64,000 nt of DNA, taken from contig CAVOPT010000006.1 of assembly GCA_963698165.1 (NCBI GenBank), positions 62,001 to 126,000 of the forward strand, given 5' to 3'. Numbering within the stretch: the stretch's first letter is position 1; the number at the start of each line of letters is the position of its first letter. The position numbers and the translations under genes are program-made. The notes beneath the pieces are model-generated. The model saw nothing but the letters and a program-made list of their open reading frames with translations. It was not told the origin of the DNA and ran no database searches. The DNA comes from JAAYUJ01 sp963698165 (GTDB taxonomy: Bacteria > Desulfobacterota > Syntrophobacteria > Syntrophobacterales > Syntrophobacteraceae). Shown piece after piece: positions 1-8,297 of the stretch.

Positions 1-8
1 CCGTGGGC

Positions 9-296
9 CTAGACGGAACCCGATTGGGAGATGGACAGGGCCACCTGGACCTCCAGTTTGCCATCCTCCGGGAGTTGGCATGGCTCCACCCGCAAGTGCA
101 GATCATGGCGCTCGTCACCGAAAACCAGATCCATGCTTCACTCCCCACAGAGGCTCACGACATCGGCGTTCAATGGATAGTCACGCAGGATGGGGCAATC
201 CCGACATCCCTCTCGGAACCCTTTTCCCCCGGGGTCATATGGGAGAGGTTGACCCGGCGCCAGATCAAAAGAAACAGCGCACTCTTCTATCTTCAC
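9..296 (-). CDS. candidate small selenoprotein with a CxxU motif (UGA at 138-140)
   Basis: A minus-strand frame reads from a GTG at 296 to a TAG at 9 with one internal UGA at 140-138, giving 95 residues with the UGA at residue 53. Both sides have protein-like composition: the upstream part contains FREGCRDCPILRDYPLN and the downstream part FGDERHDLHLRVEPC. The UGA sits in SLCGEU, a CxxU arrangement typical of redox selenoproteins. About 15 nt after it a small stem TTCG/CGAG with loop GTGA can form (111-122), which is where a bacterial SECIS lies but is weaker than those at 41-50 kb. The family is not recognised. Weak points are the GTG start without a clear ribosome site and the window edge. 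The alternative is two separate short ORFs, 138-296 and 9-134. Confidence 0.42.
111..122 (-). promoter_or_regulatory. possible weak SECIS-like stem-loop
   Basis: On the minus strand, TTCG pairs with CGAG (one G-U) around loop GTGA, 15 nt after the UGA of the 9-296 frame. A stem of four pairs is short, so this is supporting evidence only. Confidence 0.25.
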
Positions 297-445
297 GGTC
301 GAAAGTGGGCGGAGCGCTCCCAGGAGAAGGAAACTTTCTCTTGATTTCGATGAAAAAAGGCTTGATGATGCATCTCAAAACTTCTATTTTCACAGAAATT
401 GCTTGGAGAAACGGAATGTTGTTCGCAAGGCAGGAAAGACAATCC

Positions 446-1405
446 ATGAAGTTTGGCAACGTGTTGTTATCATTCTGTGTACTCTCGTTCCTTTTCGGAT
501 CCTGGGCTATCCCGTGCCTTGCCGACGATGAGGAATTCACCGCGACCCTTCAGCGGTATCCCTACCGGATGGGTTACCAGACCGTCGTTGGGGCTCCCCA
601 GACATACAAAATCGGTCCCAAGGAGAACCTGCTCGACATTGCCAGACAATTTGGCTTGGGATACAACGAGGTGGATCTTCTCTTTCCCCAGATGGATGCC
701 TGGATCCTGCCCACCGGGAAACGGATCACGATCCCGACCTTTTGGGTGCTCCCCCCGACGAAGCTCCAGCAGTTGGTCATCAATGTGCCCGAATTGAGGA
801 TCTATTATTTCGAGAAGGGCGGTTCGACCGTCCAGACCTATCCCATCGGCATTGGAGACGAGGGGTGGGAGACCCCCCTTGGAAGCTTCCACATCAATGA
901 CAAACGGACCAATCCCACCTGGTACATCCCCGCGTCTCTCCAGGAGAAATATGGAATGGCTCAAATGCCTCCAGGACCCGACAATCCCCTGGGGGAATAC
1001 GTGATGAAGTTTTCCGCCGGGGCCTACGGCATTCATGGAACACACATGCCCTGGGGCGTTGGAAGGCTCGTGAGCCATGGGTGTATTCGGTGCTACCCTG
1101 AGCACATTCGTCTCCTGTTTCCTCACGTTCCCACTGGGACGAAACTGGAAATCATTTACGAGCCCGTCAAGATTGGCGAGAAGGACGGACAGGTCTATGT
1201 TGAGGCCCATCCCGACGTGTATCAGAAGATTCCCGACTATGCTCAGTACGCCCTTGACAAGCTGGGTCAGTACCCCAAGGCCAACCAGGTCGATCGCAAC
1301 AGGTTCCTCAATGCCATCCACCTGCAGAACGGGGTGCCCACCAACGTGACCGGGATCGCAAAGGATGGTGCTTCCTTGAAAACGGTCGAACTGATCCCGG
1401 AATGA
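446..1405 (+). CDS. LysM-containing L,D-transpeptidase (ErfK/YbiS/YkuD family)
   Basis: A periplasmic peptidoglycan cross-linking or lipoprotein-anchoring enzyme of 319 residues. It has an N-terminal signal peptide (about 1-27, ending near CLADD), then a LysM-like segment (about 55-100, with GPKENLLDIARQFGLGYN), then a YkuD catalytic domain. The catalytic motif is HGTHMPWGVGRLVSHGCIR, with the nucleophile Cys at residue 213 in SHGCIR. The ATG at 446 is preferred over upstream in-frame starts because AGGAAAG lies just before it and the signal peptide begins there. It stands alone, divergent from the small gene at the left edge. The family assignment is secure; the exact substrate is not known from sequence. 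Confidence 0.9.
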   Translation: MKFGNVLLSFCVLSFLFGSWAIPCLADDEEFTATLQRYPYRMGYQTVVGAPQTYKIGPKENLLDIARQFGLGYNEVDLLFPQMDAWILPTGKRITIPTFWVLPPTKLQQLVINVPELRIYYFEKGGSTVQTYPIGIGDEGWETPLGSFHINDKRTNPTWYIPASLQEKYGMAQMPPGPDNPLGEYVMKFSAGAYGIHGTHMPWGVGRLVSHGCIRCYPEHIRLLFPHVPTGTKLEIIYEPVKIGEKDGQVYVEAHPDVYQKIPDYAQYALDKLGQYPKANQVDRNRFLNAIHLQNGVPTNVTGIAKDGASLKTVELIPE

Positions 1406-1662
1406 TGACAAGGCGCGCGTCGCCAAAATGTTGTCTTTCCTCATGATGACCCAAAAAAAGTCTTGATTTTATGGTTTTTGTGCGGTAGCGTTTATCAAAT
1501 TTATGAATCATCCTGGATTTCTAGACAGGGAACTCGTAAGAATTTCAGAGAATCGTTAATCGAGAGGGGAGGTGGGAAAACAGTTCGGCCCTAGGAGGCT
1601 TTTGCAATGAGGGATGGGTTTTCTTGTGGAATTACTGATTAGCTTTTAAGGAGGAAAGAGTC

Positions 1663-1911
1663 ATGAAGAAAGTTATCGCAGTATTGTTCCTGGTGGCTTT
1701 TGCTTTCAACCTCGCAGGTTGTGCATGCATGCAACAAGCGAAAGAGTGCCCCGAGCCCTGCCTGGAAAGAATTCAGGCTCTTGAGGCCAAGTGTGCTGCC
1801 GACATGCGCGCCATCGAAGCCGCGGTTGCGAGAGCAGAAGCTGCCGCTCGCAGGGCTGAAGCCGCTGCTGAGAAGTGCGAGGGCATTTTCATGAAGAAGA
1901 TGAAGAAGTAA
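1663..1911 (+). CDS. small alanine-rich lipoprotein (Lpp/OprI-like)
   Basis: An 82-residue predicted outer-membrane or cell-envelope lipoprotein. It has a type II signal peptide with lipobox LAGC (Cys at about 20), then a charged alanine-rich helix (ERIQALEAKCAADMRAIE and an AARRAEAAAE run) resembling the alanine zipper of Lpp-type lipoproteins, and a lysine-rich end (MKKMKK). A terminal Lys is what L,D-transpeptidases use to attach Lpp to peptidoglycan, so the neighbouring L,D-transpeptidase is a suggestive partner; that link is inference. TAAGGAGGAAAGAG before the ATG is a strong ribosome site. A clear terminator follows, so it is probably an abundant single-gene transcript. Confidence 0.8.
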   Translation: MKKVIAVLFLVAFAFNLAGCACMQQAKECPEPCLERIQALEAKCAADMRAIEAAVARAEAAARRAEAAAEKCEGIFMKKMKK

Positions 1912-1942
1912 CTTCAGTGCACTTTTAGTGTTCTTCAAAGAG

Positions 1943-1978
1943 AAGGCCGCCGGATTTCCCGGTGGCCTTTCTTTTTTC
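1943..1978 (+). terminator. rho-independent terminator after the small lipoprotein
   Basis: AAGGCCGCCGG (1943-1953), loop ATTTC, CCGGTGGCCTT (1959-1969): eleven pairs with one G-U, followed by TCTTTTTT. It lies 31 nt after the lipoprotein stop. Confidence 0.9.
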
Positions 1979-2197
1979 TCCCCCTCTATTCCATCGTTCC
2001 CTCCGCCAATTCCGCCCAACTCACCGAAGCGTCATCAGGCGTCTTGCCATTCGAAGCTCCCTGGTCTCCTGCGGTGGAATCGTCCTGGTCCTGGAACTCA
2101 CTTTGAGGGCGAAAACCGCAGTCGTAAAATGCGGTCAAAAGTGAGAGCACGACGACAATAGGTACGCACAGAGTTTCACACCGCGATCAGGCCGGAT

Positions 2198-2686
2198 TTA
2201 TTGATTCTTGTCCTGATCTTGACCTTGCTTTTGACCTTCGGTCTTGTCCATGGTTCCGAAGACGAACCTGCCCAGAAGATTTTCGATATCCATCGGCGGC
2301 TGCGTGTCGCGCAGGGCCCCGCCCGGTTTGATGTAAACATCAGACCCCCCGGGGCTTATAGACACATACTTGTCGCCGATGAGGCCCATGGTTTTAATGC
2401 TCGCGATGGAATCCTCCTCCAGCTTCACGTCCTTGTTGATGCTCAGGGTAATTAAGGCCTGCCCGTCCCGGAGGCCAATGCGTCGGACCTGGCCAATCTG
2501 CACACCGGCCATGGTGACCGTCGATTTCTCCTTGAGGCCCGCGACGCTGGAGAACTTGGCATGAACGTCGTAGCTGGACCCGTCCCAGAGACTGATGTCG
2601 CCGAGCTTCAGTGAAATGTAGATAAGACATGCCAAACCGATCAGCAGGAACACCCCAACGCCCAATTCAATGCTCTTTCGTTCCAT
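2198..2686 (-). CDS. mlaD: MlaD-type MCE-domain lipid-transport protein
   Basis: The periplasmic, membrane-anchored substrate-binding component of an Mla/Mce ABC transporter that moves phospholipids between the envelope membranes. The 162 residues have one N-terminal membrane helix (about 9-27, GVGVFLLIGLACLIYISLKL) and an MCE domain (about 38-115) containing VAGLKEKSTVTMAGVQIGQV and GLIGDKYVSISPG. The charged Gln/Lys-rich tail is typical of short MlaD proteins. It is the last gene of a four-gene minus-strand operon, 15 nt after mlaE, with GAGGGG before the ATG. Confidence 0.9.
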   Translation of the reverse strand: MERKSIELGVGVFLLIGLACLIYISLKLGDISLWDGSSYDVHAKFSSVAGLKEKSTVTMAGVQIGQVRRIGLRDGQALITLSINKDVKLEEDSIASIKTMGLIGDKYVSISPGGSDVYIKPGGALRDTQPPMDIENLLGRFVFGTMDKTEGQKQGQDQDKNQ

Positions 2687-2701
2687 GACAGTATCCCCTC
2701 A

Positions 2702-3487
2702 CTAGAGCAAGACGGATGTGACGACATAGTCAAAGATGAGAATCGACACGGAAGAGAGGACCACCGCATTGGTTGTTGCCCTGCTCACCTCCTCAGGCCC
2801 GAAATTCCCCTCATCGATTCCTGCGTAAAAGCCCTTGTAGGTGCAGATCCAGATGAGGATCACCGCAAAGCAAAACGACTTGACAATGCCCATCCGCACG
2901 TCGGCCCAATCCACACTCCTCTCCACCCCATCCATGTATATCCCTGAGCTCAGACCCAGGAGGTCCACACCAATGGCATAGCCGCCAAGGATCCCCAGTA
3001 CATCGAAAAACGCGGTCAGGAGCGGGAGGGCGATGAGGCAGGCAATGAGCTTGGGGGCCACCATATAGGAGTGGGGGTCAATGGCCATGCACTCCAGGGC
3101 ATCGATCTGCTCTTCGATGCGCATGATTCCTAGCTCTGCGCACATGGCTGAACCAGCCCGGCCAGTCACCATGAGGGCAGACAGAACCGGCCCCAGCTCC
3201 CGGATCAGGCTCAAGGCCACCGCCGACCCGAGGAGGCCTTCGGACCCGAATTTCGAGAGGGTGTAATAGCCTTGAAGGCCAAGGACCATGCCCGTGAACG
3301 CACCCGTAAAACCGATGACGAAGAAAGACTTGGTCCCGATGAAGAAGATCTGCTTCACCACGAAGTTGAACTTGCCGGGTGGCCGCAAAATACCCCGCAT
3401 CATGTGAAAGAAGAACATCCCCATTCTTCCGAGCTCTGTCACCCGATTCAGGGCGAAGGCTCCCATAGACTGAACGCAGCGGATCAT
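2702..3487 (-). CDS. mlaE: MlaE-family ABC transporter permease
   Basis: The inner-membrane permease of the Mla lipid transporter, 261 residues, the usual size. Several hydrophobic helices are visible, together with the family signature around GLQGYYTLSKFGSEGLLGSAV and LIRELGPVLSALMVTGRAGS, followed by EEQIDALECMAIDP. It lies between the ATPase gene (17 nt gap) and mlaD. GGAGAGGAGGG precedes the ATG. Confidence 0.93.
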   Translation of the reverse strand: MIRCVQSMGAFALNRVTELGRMGMFFFHMMRGILRPPGKFNFVVKQIFFIGTKSFFVIGFTGAFTGMVLGLQGYYTLSKFGSEGLLGSAVALSLIRELGPVLSALMVTGRAGSAMCAELGIMRIEEQIDALECMAIDPHSYMVAPKLIACLIALPLLTAFFDVLGILGGYAIGVDLLGLSSGIYMDGVERSVDWADVRMGIVKSFCFAVILIWICTYKGFYAGIDEGNFGPEEVSRATTNAVVLSSVSILIFDYVVTSVLL

Positions 3488-3504
3488 GACCCTCCTCTCC
3501 TCAA

Positions 3505-4296
3505 CTAGGTTCCCAGCAAGCAGGAAAAGTACCCCTTCGTGTTCACTTCACGCTGATCAGCCTCCCGGCTCAGGAACTGCTGCACCCTCTCGTCTCTGCT
3601 GGACCGTATTTCTTCCGGAGATCCCAAGGCGAGCACTCTTCCCTGATCCATGACGATGATTTGATCCGCTATGTGAAAAGCGCTTTCCAATTCGTGGGTG
3701 ACCACCACAATGGTCATGTCCAGTGTCTCCCGCAGGTCGAGAATGAGCCGGTCCAGCCCGGCGGCCGTTATCGGATCCAGACCCGACGAAGGCTCATCCA
3801 CGAAGAGGATTTCCGGATCCATGGCAAGGGCCCTGGCAAGGCCCGCACGCTTTCGCATACCGCCGCTCAATTGAGATGGCATGAAGTCGCAGAATTCGGA
3901 CAACCCCACCATGCTCAGCTTGATGATGGCCATGATGCGTATGATTTCCTCGGGCAGCCTGGTGTGCACCTTCAATGGAACGGCGATGTTCTCGGTCAGG
4001 CTGAGAGAATTGAAAAGGGCTCCACCCTGAAAGAGCACACCTGTTCGAAGCCGGTAAGCCCTGAGCCACTCTTCGCCAAGGATGCCGAGGTCGTCTCCTT
4101 CAATGGTCACCTGCCCGGGCTGGGTCTTCTTCAGTCCGATCAGGTGCCGCAGGAGCGTTGTTTTCCCGCAGCCGCTCACACCCATGATGACTGTCACACG
4201 TCGTGCGGGAATGCCGAACCGAATGTCGAAAAGCACCTGGCGGCCGCTGTAAAAGCTGTTCAATCCCTGAATCTCGATCAGATTGGATGTGTTCAT
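3505..4296 (-). CDS. mlaF: MlaF-family ABC transporter ATPase
   Basis: The cytoplasmic ATPase powering the Mla lipid transporter, 263 residues. Walker A is GVSGCGKTT (about 39-47), the ABC signature is LSGGMRKR, Walker B is ILFVDEPSSGLD, and the switch His is in VVTHELESAF. Its start overlaps the end of the STAS-domain gene by four bases (ATGA), indicating translational coupling. The genes lie in the order STAS, ATPase, permease, MCE on the minus strand. Confidence 0.94.
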   Translation of the reverse strand: MNTSNLIEIQGLNSFYSGRQVLFDIRFGIPARRVTVIMGVSGCGKTTLLRHLIGLKKTQPGQVTIEGDDLGILGEEWLRAYRLRTGVLFQGGALFNSLSLTENIAVPLKVHTRLPEEIIRIMAIIKLSMVGLSEFCDFMPSQLSGGMRKRAGLARALAMDPEILFVDEPSSGLDPITAAGLDRLILDLRETLDMTIVVVTHELESAFHIADQIIVMDQGRVLALGSPEEIRSSRDERVQQFLSREADQREVNTKGYFSCLLGT

Positions 4297-4649
4297 GGTT
4301 CGAGCCCCACCCCTCCCACTCCATCCAGCGAAAAGATCTGGTCCAGGCGAGCCAGGCGCATCATCCGCCTGACCTGCTCGTTCATGCCTTTCAAGGAGAC
4401 GTTGCCTCCCTTTGACACGGCAATCCTTTTGAGCTCAACCAACATGGCGATTCCCGACGTGTCCACCTTGCTCACCCGGGAGAAGTCCAGTTCGATGGCC
4501 GAAGAAGCCCCTTTCCTCAAGGCTTTCAACAGTTTTTTCCTCAAATCGGGCACTGTGTTGAAGTCCAACGACCCTTCCAGTGCGACGGGAAGTGATGTCT
4601 GACGGGATACGGTGCCGCTCACGGGGCTTCCTCCATGTGTCGGTCGCAT
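4293..4649 (-). CDS. mlaB: STAS-domain protein, MlaB-like
   Basis: A small cytoplasmic STAS protein of 118 residues that by position is the regulatory partner of the MlaF ATPase. The STAS core is visible in LEGSLDFNTVPDLRKKLLK and the loop KVDTSGIAMLVELK, where the D-T/S-G motif is conserved as in MlaB and anti-sigma antagonists. It is the first gene of the mla operon and overlaps mlaF by four bases. An anti-sigma antagonist role cannot be excluded from sequence, but the context favours MlaB. Confidence 0.82.
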   Translation of the reverse strand: MRPTHGGSPVSGTVSRQTSLPVALEGSLDFNTVPDLRKKLLKALRKGASSAIELDFSRVSKVDTSGIAMLVELKRIAVSKGGNVSLKGMNEQVRRMMRLARLDQIFSLDGVGGVGLEP

Positions 4650-5070
4650 TCACCCAGCCCATTGCCTCGAGGCAGGTTGCCGGGGCCCGGGAGAGAAGTG
4701 CACCCAGGCATGGTGCTCAAAGGTTATAAATATTAAAGGGAAAACGCAAATGCACAAGCGCAATTTGTCCTGTGAATTATTATGCATGGGCAAGGACTTT
4801 CTGTTATAAGAAGACGGTAGCCGGTGAGGCAGCATGAACCCGTTTCGCCCCTGAAACGGCCCTCTGCCATGAACCAGGCGCTGCTGGCGAGACTCCGGAT
4901 CGACTCCCCTGGCAGGGGGAGAACCTCCAAGAGGGCGTTTCCGGGACGATGGGATCCATGTTGACCAGGCGGCGCACCAGGGGCTATATTGCCGCCCGAA
5001 TGCCATTTGGCCCGCACCCCCCGTGAAAACGAGCATACACAAAGCGATGATGACCCGACAAGGAGGACCT
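4650..5070. other. 421-bp divergent intergenic region
   Basis: It separates the minus-strand mla operon from the plus-strand nitroreductase. It contains an AT-rich patch (4723-4738) that offers a minus-strand -10 element (TATAAC at 4728-4723), which would start mla transcription near 4716. Long antisense frames here have atypical composition and no ribosome site, and I do not regard them as genes. Confidence 0.45.
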
Positions 5071-5595
5071 ATGGCGGTCGAAAGAGCTGATGTCGACGTC
5101 ATGGCGGCCATCCGCCAAAGACGCAGTGTGCGGCATTTCCTCGATGCACCGGTGGATCGAACCACCATCTTGGAAGCTCTGAGAGCCTCATCATGGGCTC
5201 CTTCCGGCCTCAACAACCAGCCCTGGAGATTCGCTGTTGTCTGGGACTCGGGCTTGAAGGAGCAACTGGCCAAGTTGACTCGATACGCGGCGGTCCTTCG
5301 GAGCGCCGCAGTCCTCATTCCCGTTTTTCTCGACAAAGAGGCGTCCTACGACCATGTCAAGGATGTGCAGGCGGTGGGCGCGGCCGTTCAGAACATGCTC
5401 CTGGCTCTGCACGCGCAGGGACTTGGAGCCGTCTGGATCGGTGAAATCCTGAAGAACCAAGAGAGGGTTTTGGAGATTCTTGGGCTGCCGCCACGCCTGC
5501 AGCTCATGGCCGTGGTTGCCGTCGGGCATCCGGCGCACCGCAATCAAAGCTCTCACCGCCAACCTCTGGAAGAGCTGATCGTCCTGGAGCGATAG
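5071..5595 (+). CDS. nitroreductase-family FMN oxidoreductase
   Basis: A cytoplasmic NAD(P)H-dependent flavoenzyme of the nitroreductase fold, 174 residues from the ATG at 5071. The FMN-contact segment is IRQRRSVRHFLDAPVDR and the second signature is SWAPSGLNNQPWRFAVV. A conserved turn GLGAVWIGEI lies near residue 130. The start was chosen because AAGGAGG sits six bases upstream; a longer in-frame start at 5023 adds a poor N-terminus. The substrate is unknown. The MBL-fold gene follows 29 nt downstream, probably in one transcript. Confidence 0.88.
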   Translation: MAVERADVDVMAAIRQRRSVRHFLDAPVDRTTILEALRASSWAPSGLNNQPWRFAVVWDSGLKEQLAKLTRYAAVLRSAAVLIPVFLDKEASYDHVKDVQAVGAAVQNMLLALHAQGLGAVWIGEILKNQERVLEILGLPPRLQLMAVVAVGHPAHRNQSSHRQPLEELIVLER

Positions 5596-5624
5596 GTGCC
5601 GGGACCAGTGGTCAGGATAACGCC

Positions 5625-6257
5625 ATGCGTGTTGAATCATTTCTCGTAGGGATGCTGGAGACCAACTGTTACCTTTTGGCCGACGAACCAGGCAGACAGG
5701 CCGTTGTCATCGATCCGGGAGGAGACGGCGACCGGATCGCCCATCGCATCGAGACCCTGGGACTGAAGCTGGCAGCCATCCTCAACACCCACGGCCACTT
5801 TGATCATGTGATGGACGCCTGGGCACTGAAGGAGAAGCTTGGTGGGGAAATCTACATGAGCACAAGAGACATCCCCATAGTCGAGCAAAGCATGGTGACG
5901 ATGGGGAGTTTCTTCGGCATGAAGCAGCTCACCTCACCGACCGAAATCGACCACAACCTGAAGGAAGGCGACATCCTGACCTTTGGTGCCATCGTTTTGG
6001 AGGTCTTGGAAACACCCGGACACACCCCCGGCCACGTGAGCTTTTCCATGCCCAGGGGGAACAGTATCTTCGTGGGTGACACGCTGTTTGCCGGCTCCAT
6101 CGGCCGCACGGATTTTCCGGGTGGCTCCTACAGCCGCCTGATCAGCTCTGTTCGCGAGAAAATCTTCACTCTGAACGACGCGACCCTTGTCTACCCCGGG
6201 CACGGACCCCACACAACCGTCGGAGAGGAGAAAAGGACAAACCCCTTTTTTCGCTGA
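5625..6257 (+). CDS. metallo-beta-lactamase-fold hydrolase (glyoxalase II-like)
   Basis: A cytoplasmic zinc hydrolase of 210 residues. Metal ligands are visible in NTHGHFDHVMD (about 55-65), TPGHTPGHVSF (about 133), FVGDTLFAGSIGRTDFPGG (about 148-165) and VYPGHGPHT near the end, the pattern of short glyoxalase-II-like thioesterases. The long C-terminal glutathione-binding domain of true GloB is absent, so the substrate is uncertain. It follows the nitroreductase by 29 nt. Confidence 0.9.
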   Translation: MRVESFLVGMLETNCYLLADEPGRQAVVIDPGGDGDRIAHRIETLGLKLAAILNTHGHFDHVMDAWALKEKLGGEIYMSTRDIPIVEQSMVTMGSFFGMKQLTSPTEIDHNLKEGDILTFGAIVLEVLETPGHTPGHVSFSMPRGNSIFVGDTLFAGSIGRTDFPGGSYSRLISSVREKIFTLNDATLVYPGHGPHTTVGEEKRTNPFFR

Positions 6258-6491
6258 AGGCTTCCACGGGGAGTTGGAAACGATTTCAAAGCTCCCCTCC
6301 CTGCATGGGAGGGATTGGGGGTGGGTGGGCAAAAGCCAGGAACAACACCCACCTCTCAACCTGCCCCATTGAACGGGGAGAGGATCTCGAGAGGATTTCC
6401 TGGTTGTGTACTGTTGCCGGTCCCATGGTCACTCATCGACAGGAACGGGGCCGCCCGAATCGGCCTTTCCATGGAGCGAGGAGGAAAAGCG

Positions 6492-6992
6492 ATGCGTATT
6501 CTTAAACGCCATGCTCTGCTGAACTTGAGCGCGATTCTTTTGGTCACCGTTCTTCTTCAGGGGTGCGGATCCACGGGAGGTCGCAACAGTCCACCTCCCA
6601 ATCCCGTTTCTGCGCAACCTCAGCAAACAGAGCAGCCTTCCACCCCGGCGCCGGCCTTATCCTCCGGACCTCGCCCCCAGTTTTACGATTTTCCGGACAT
6701 CCCCATCCCCATGGAACTGAAGCTGGTTTCGGACGATTCCTCCACGTTCCAGTCCGGGAACATGAAATCAGGAATTCTCACTCTTCGCGGCAGGGTCGAC
6801 CTCAACTCCGTCATCAACTTCTTTCAGATGGCGATGCCCCGTGAAAATTGGAAACCCAAGGGGGGATTCCGATACAGGCGATCCATACTCATCTACGAAA
6901 AACCTGAAAAGACTTGTGTGATCAACCTTTACGAGAAAATGTACTATACCTATGTGGAAATTGTGGTGGCCCCTGCCTCGGGCCAGATCTAG
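6492..6992 (+). CDS. predicted lipoprotein of unknown function
   Basis: A 166-residue predicted lipoprotein with a signal peptide and lipobox LLQGC (Cys at about 26), then a Pro/Gln-rich linker (about 30-60), then a compact domain starting at FYDFPDIPIPMELKLV and containing FFQMAMPRENWKPKGGF. The pattern of a low-complexity tether followed by a small alpha/beta domain is common in deltaproteobacterial lipoproteins, but I do not recognise a characterised family. The start at 6492 has GAGCGAGGAGG upstream; longer in-frame starts run into low-complexity intergenic sequence. coaBC follows 87 nt downstream. Confidence 0.75.
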   Translation: MRILKRHALLNLSAILLVTVLLQGCGSTGGRNSPPPNPVSAQPQQTEQPSTPAPALSSGPRPQFYDFPDIPIPMELKLVSDDSSTFQSGNMKSGILTLRGRVDLNSVINFFQMAMPRENWKPKGGFRYRRSILIYEKPEKTCVINLYEKMYYTYVEIVVAPASGQI

Positions 6993-7079
6993 ACCGATTG
7001 TGCCGTCGTCTTCCCGGGGTTGCGACCTCGGGTTCGCATTGCTGCTGACGGATCGTTACGGAAAGGGATGTTGAGGGGT

Positions 7080-8297
7080 ATGTTCGAGGGGAAATCGATC
7101 CTCCTTGGGGTTAGCGGGGGAATAGCCGCATACAAGGCCGCTGAGCTGGTTCGCCTGTTTGTCAAGGCACACGCAACGGTCCAAGTTGTCATGACGGCCA
7201 ATGCGAGGCAGTTCATCACCCCCCTCACGATGCAGGCCCTCTCGGAGCAACCGGTCTGCACCGACCTTTTCGACCTGGGAATGGAATCCCAGATTGGCCA
7301 CATCCAAGTGGCTCGCGCCGCTCATCTCGCCATCCTGGCACCCGCAACGGCGAACCTCATTGCCAGGGTTGCCGCGGGAATCGCCGATGACTACCTGACA
7401 ACAGCCCTTCTGGCGACAACCGCCCCCGTCCTGGTCTGCCCCGCCATGAACGTGAAGATGTATGAAAATCGGGTCACCCAGAAGAACCTCGGGAAGCTCA
7501 GGGAGGTGGGGTATCATGTCCTCGAGCCCGAATCCGGCGAATTGGCCTGCAAGGAAGAGGGGGCAGGGCGCCTGGCGGAGCTGAGTACCATCGTGGAGAC
7601 CGCCTGTAGGATACTCACCCCTCAAACCCTCGCGGGCAAATGCATTCTGGTGAGTGCAGGCCCCACGTGGGAAGCTTTCGACCCGGTTCGTTTTATCAGC
7701 AATCCGTCCACCGGCAAGATGGGGTACGCACTGGCGAACGTTGCGGCCAGACGAGGGGCCGAGGTGCATCTGGTGAGCGGTCCCACCTGCCTGAGCTCCC
7801 CACTCGGTGTGGAGCTACACAACGTCACCACGGCTCTGGAAATGCGCGACAGGATCGTGGGGCTCGCTCCCGAAATGCATGTGACCATCATGGCCGCCGC
7901 GGTCGGTGACTACCGTCCAGGGCAGGCCTTTGACCAAAAGGTCAAGAAGCTTGACGGGGAGCTTTCCGTCACATTGCTGAAAAACCCTGACATTCTCGCA
8001 TGCCTCGGCCGGGAACGGCGGGAAGGCCAGGTGCTCATAGGTTTCGCCGCCGAAACGGAGAACCTCGTCGAGAATGCGACTGACAAGCTGGTTCGGAAAA
8101 ACCTGGACTTCATCGTGGCGAACAGCCTCGTCCAATTGGGCTCGGGGTTCGGTTGCGACACCAACGAAGTGAAGATCATCACCCGCAACGGTGATGTCGA
8201 GGAATTGCCGCGCATGACGAAGGAAAAAGTTGCCGGCGCGATACTGGACCGTGTAGAGCTTTTACTGGCAAGAGCCGCAACTCATGGAAACCACTGA
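7080..8297 (+). CDS. coaBC: bifunctional phosphopantothenoylcysteine decarboxylase/synthase
   Basis: Catalyses two steps of coenzyme A biosynthesis, coupling cysteine to 4-phosphopantothenate and decarboxylating the product. It has 405 residues. The N-terminal flavin-dependent CoaC domain shows GVSGGIAAYKAAELVR, CPAMNVKMYEN and the active-site segment LACKEEGAGRLAE. The C-terminal CoaB domain shows VSAGPTWEAFDPVRFISNPS and GFAAETENLVENA. The ATG at 7080 fits family N-termini; an in-frame ATG at 7068 is an alternative with a similar ribosome site. It overlaps the next gene by 14 bases. Confidence 0.95.
   Translation: MFEGKSILLGVSGGIAAYKAAELVRLFVKAHATVQVVMTANARQFITPLTMQALSEQPVCTDLFDLGMESQIGHIQVARAAHLAILAPATANLIARVAAGIADDYLTTALLATTAPVLVCPAMNVKMYENRVTQKNLGKLREVGYHVLEPESGELACKEEGAGRLAELSTIVETACRILTPQTLAGKCILVSAGPTWEAFDPVRFISNPSTGKMGYALANVAARRGAEVHLVSGPTCLSSPLGVELHNVTTALEMRDRIVGLAPEMHVTIMAAAVGDYRPGQAFDQKVKKLDGELSVTLLKNPDILACLGRERREGQVLIGFAAETENLVENATDKLVRKNLDFIVANSLVQLGSGFGCDTNEVKIITRNGDVEELPRMTKEKVAGAILDRVELLLARAATHGNH

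Noticed and set aside
470..1444. Long minus-strand frame covering the L,D-transpeptidase
   Set aside because: A shadow frame of a high-GC gene; the plus strand has clear catalytic motifs.
4650..5336. Long minus-strand frame opposite the nitroreductase start region
   Set aside because: It mostly overlaps the real gene antisense, has no ribosome site and has unnatural composition.
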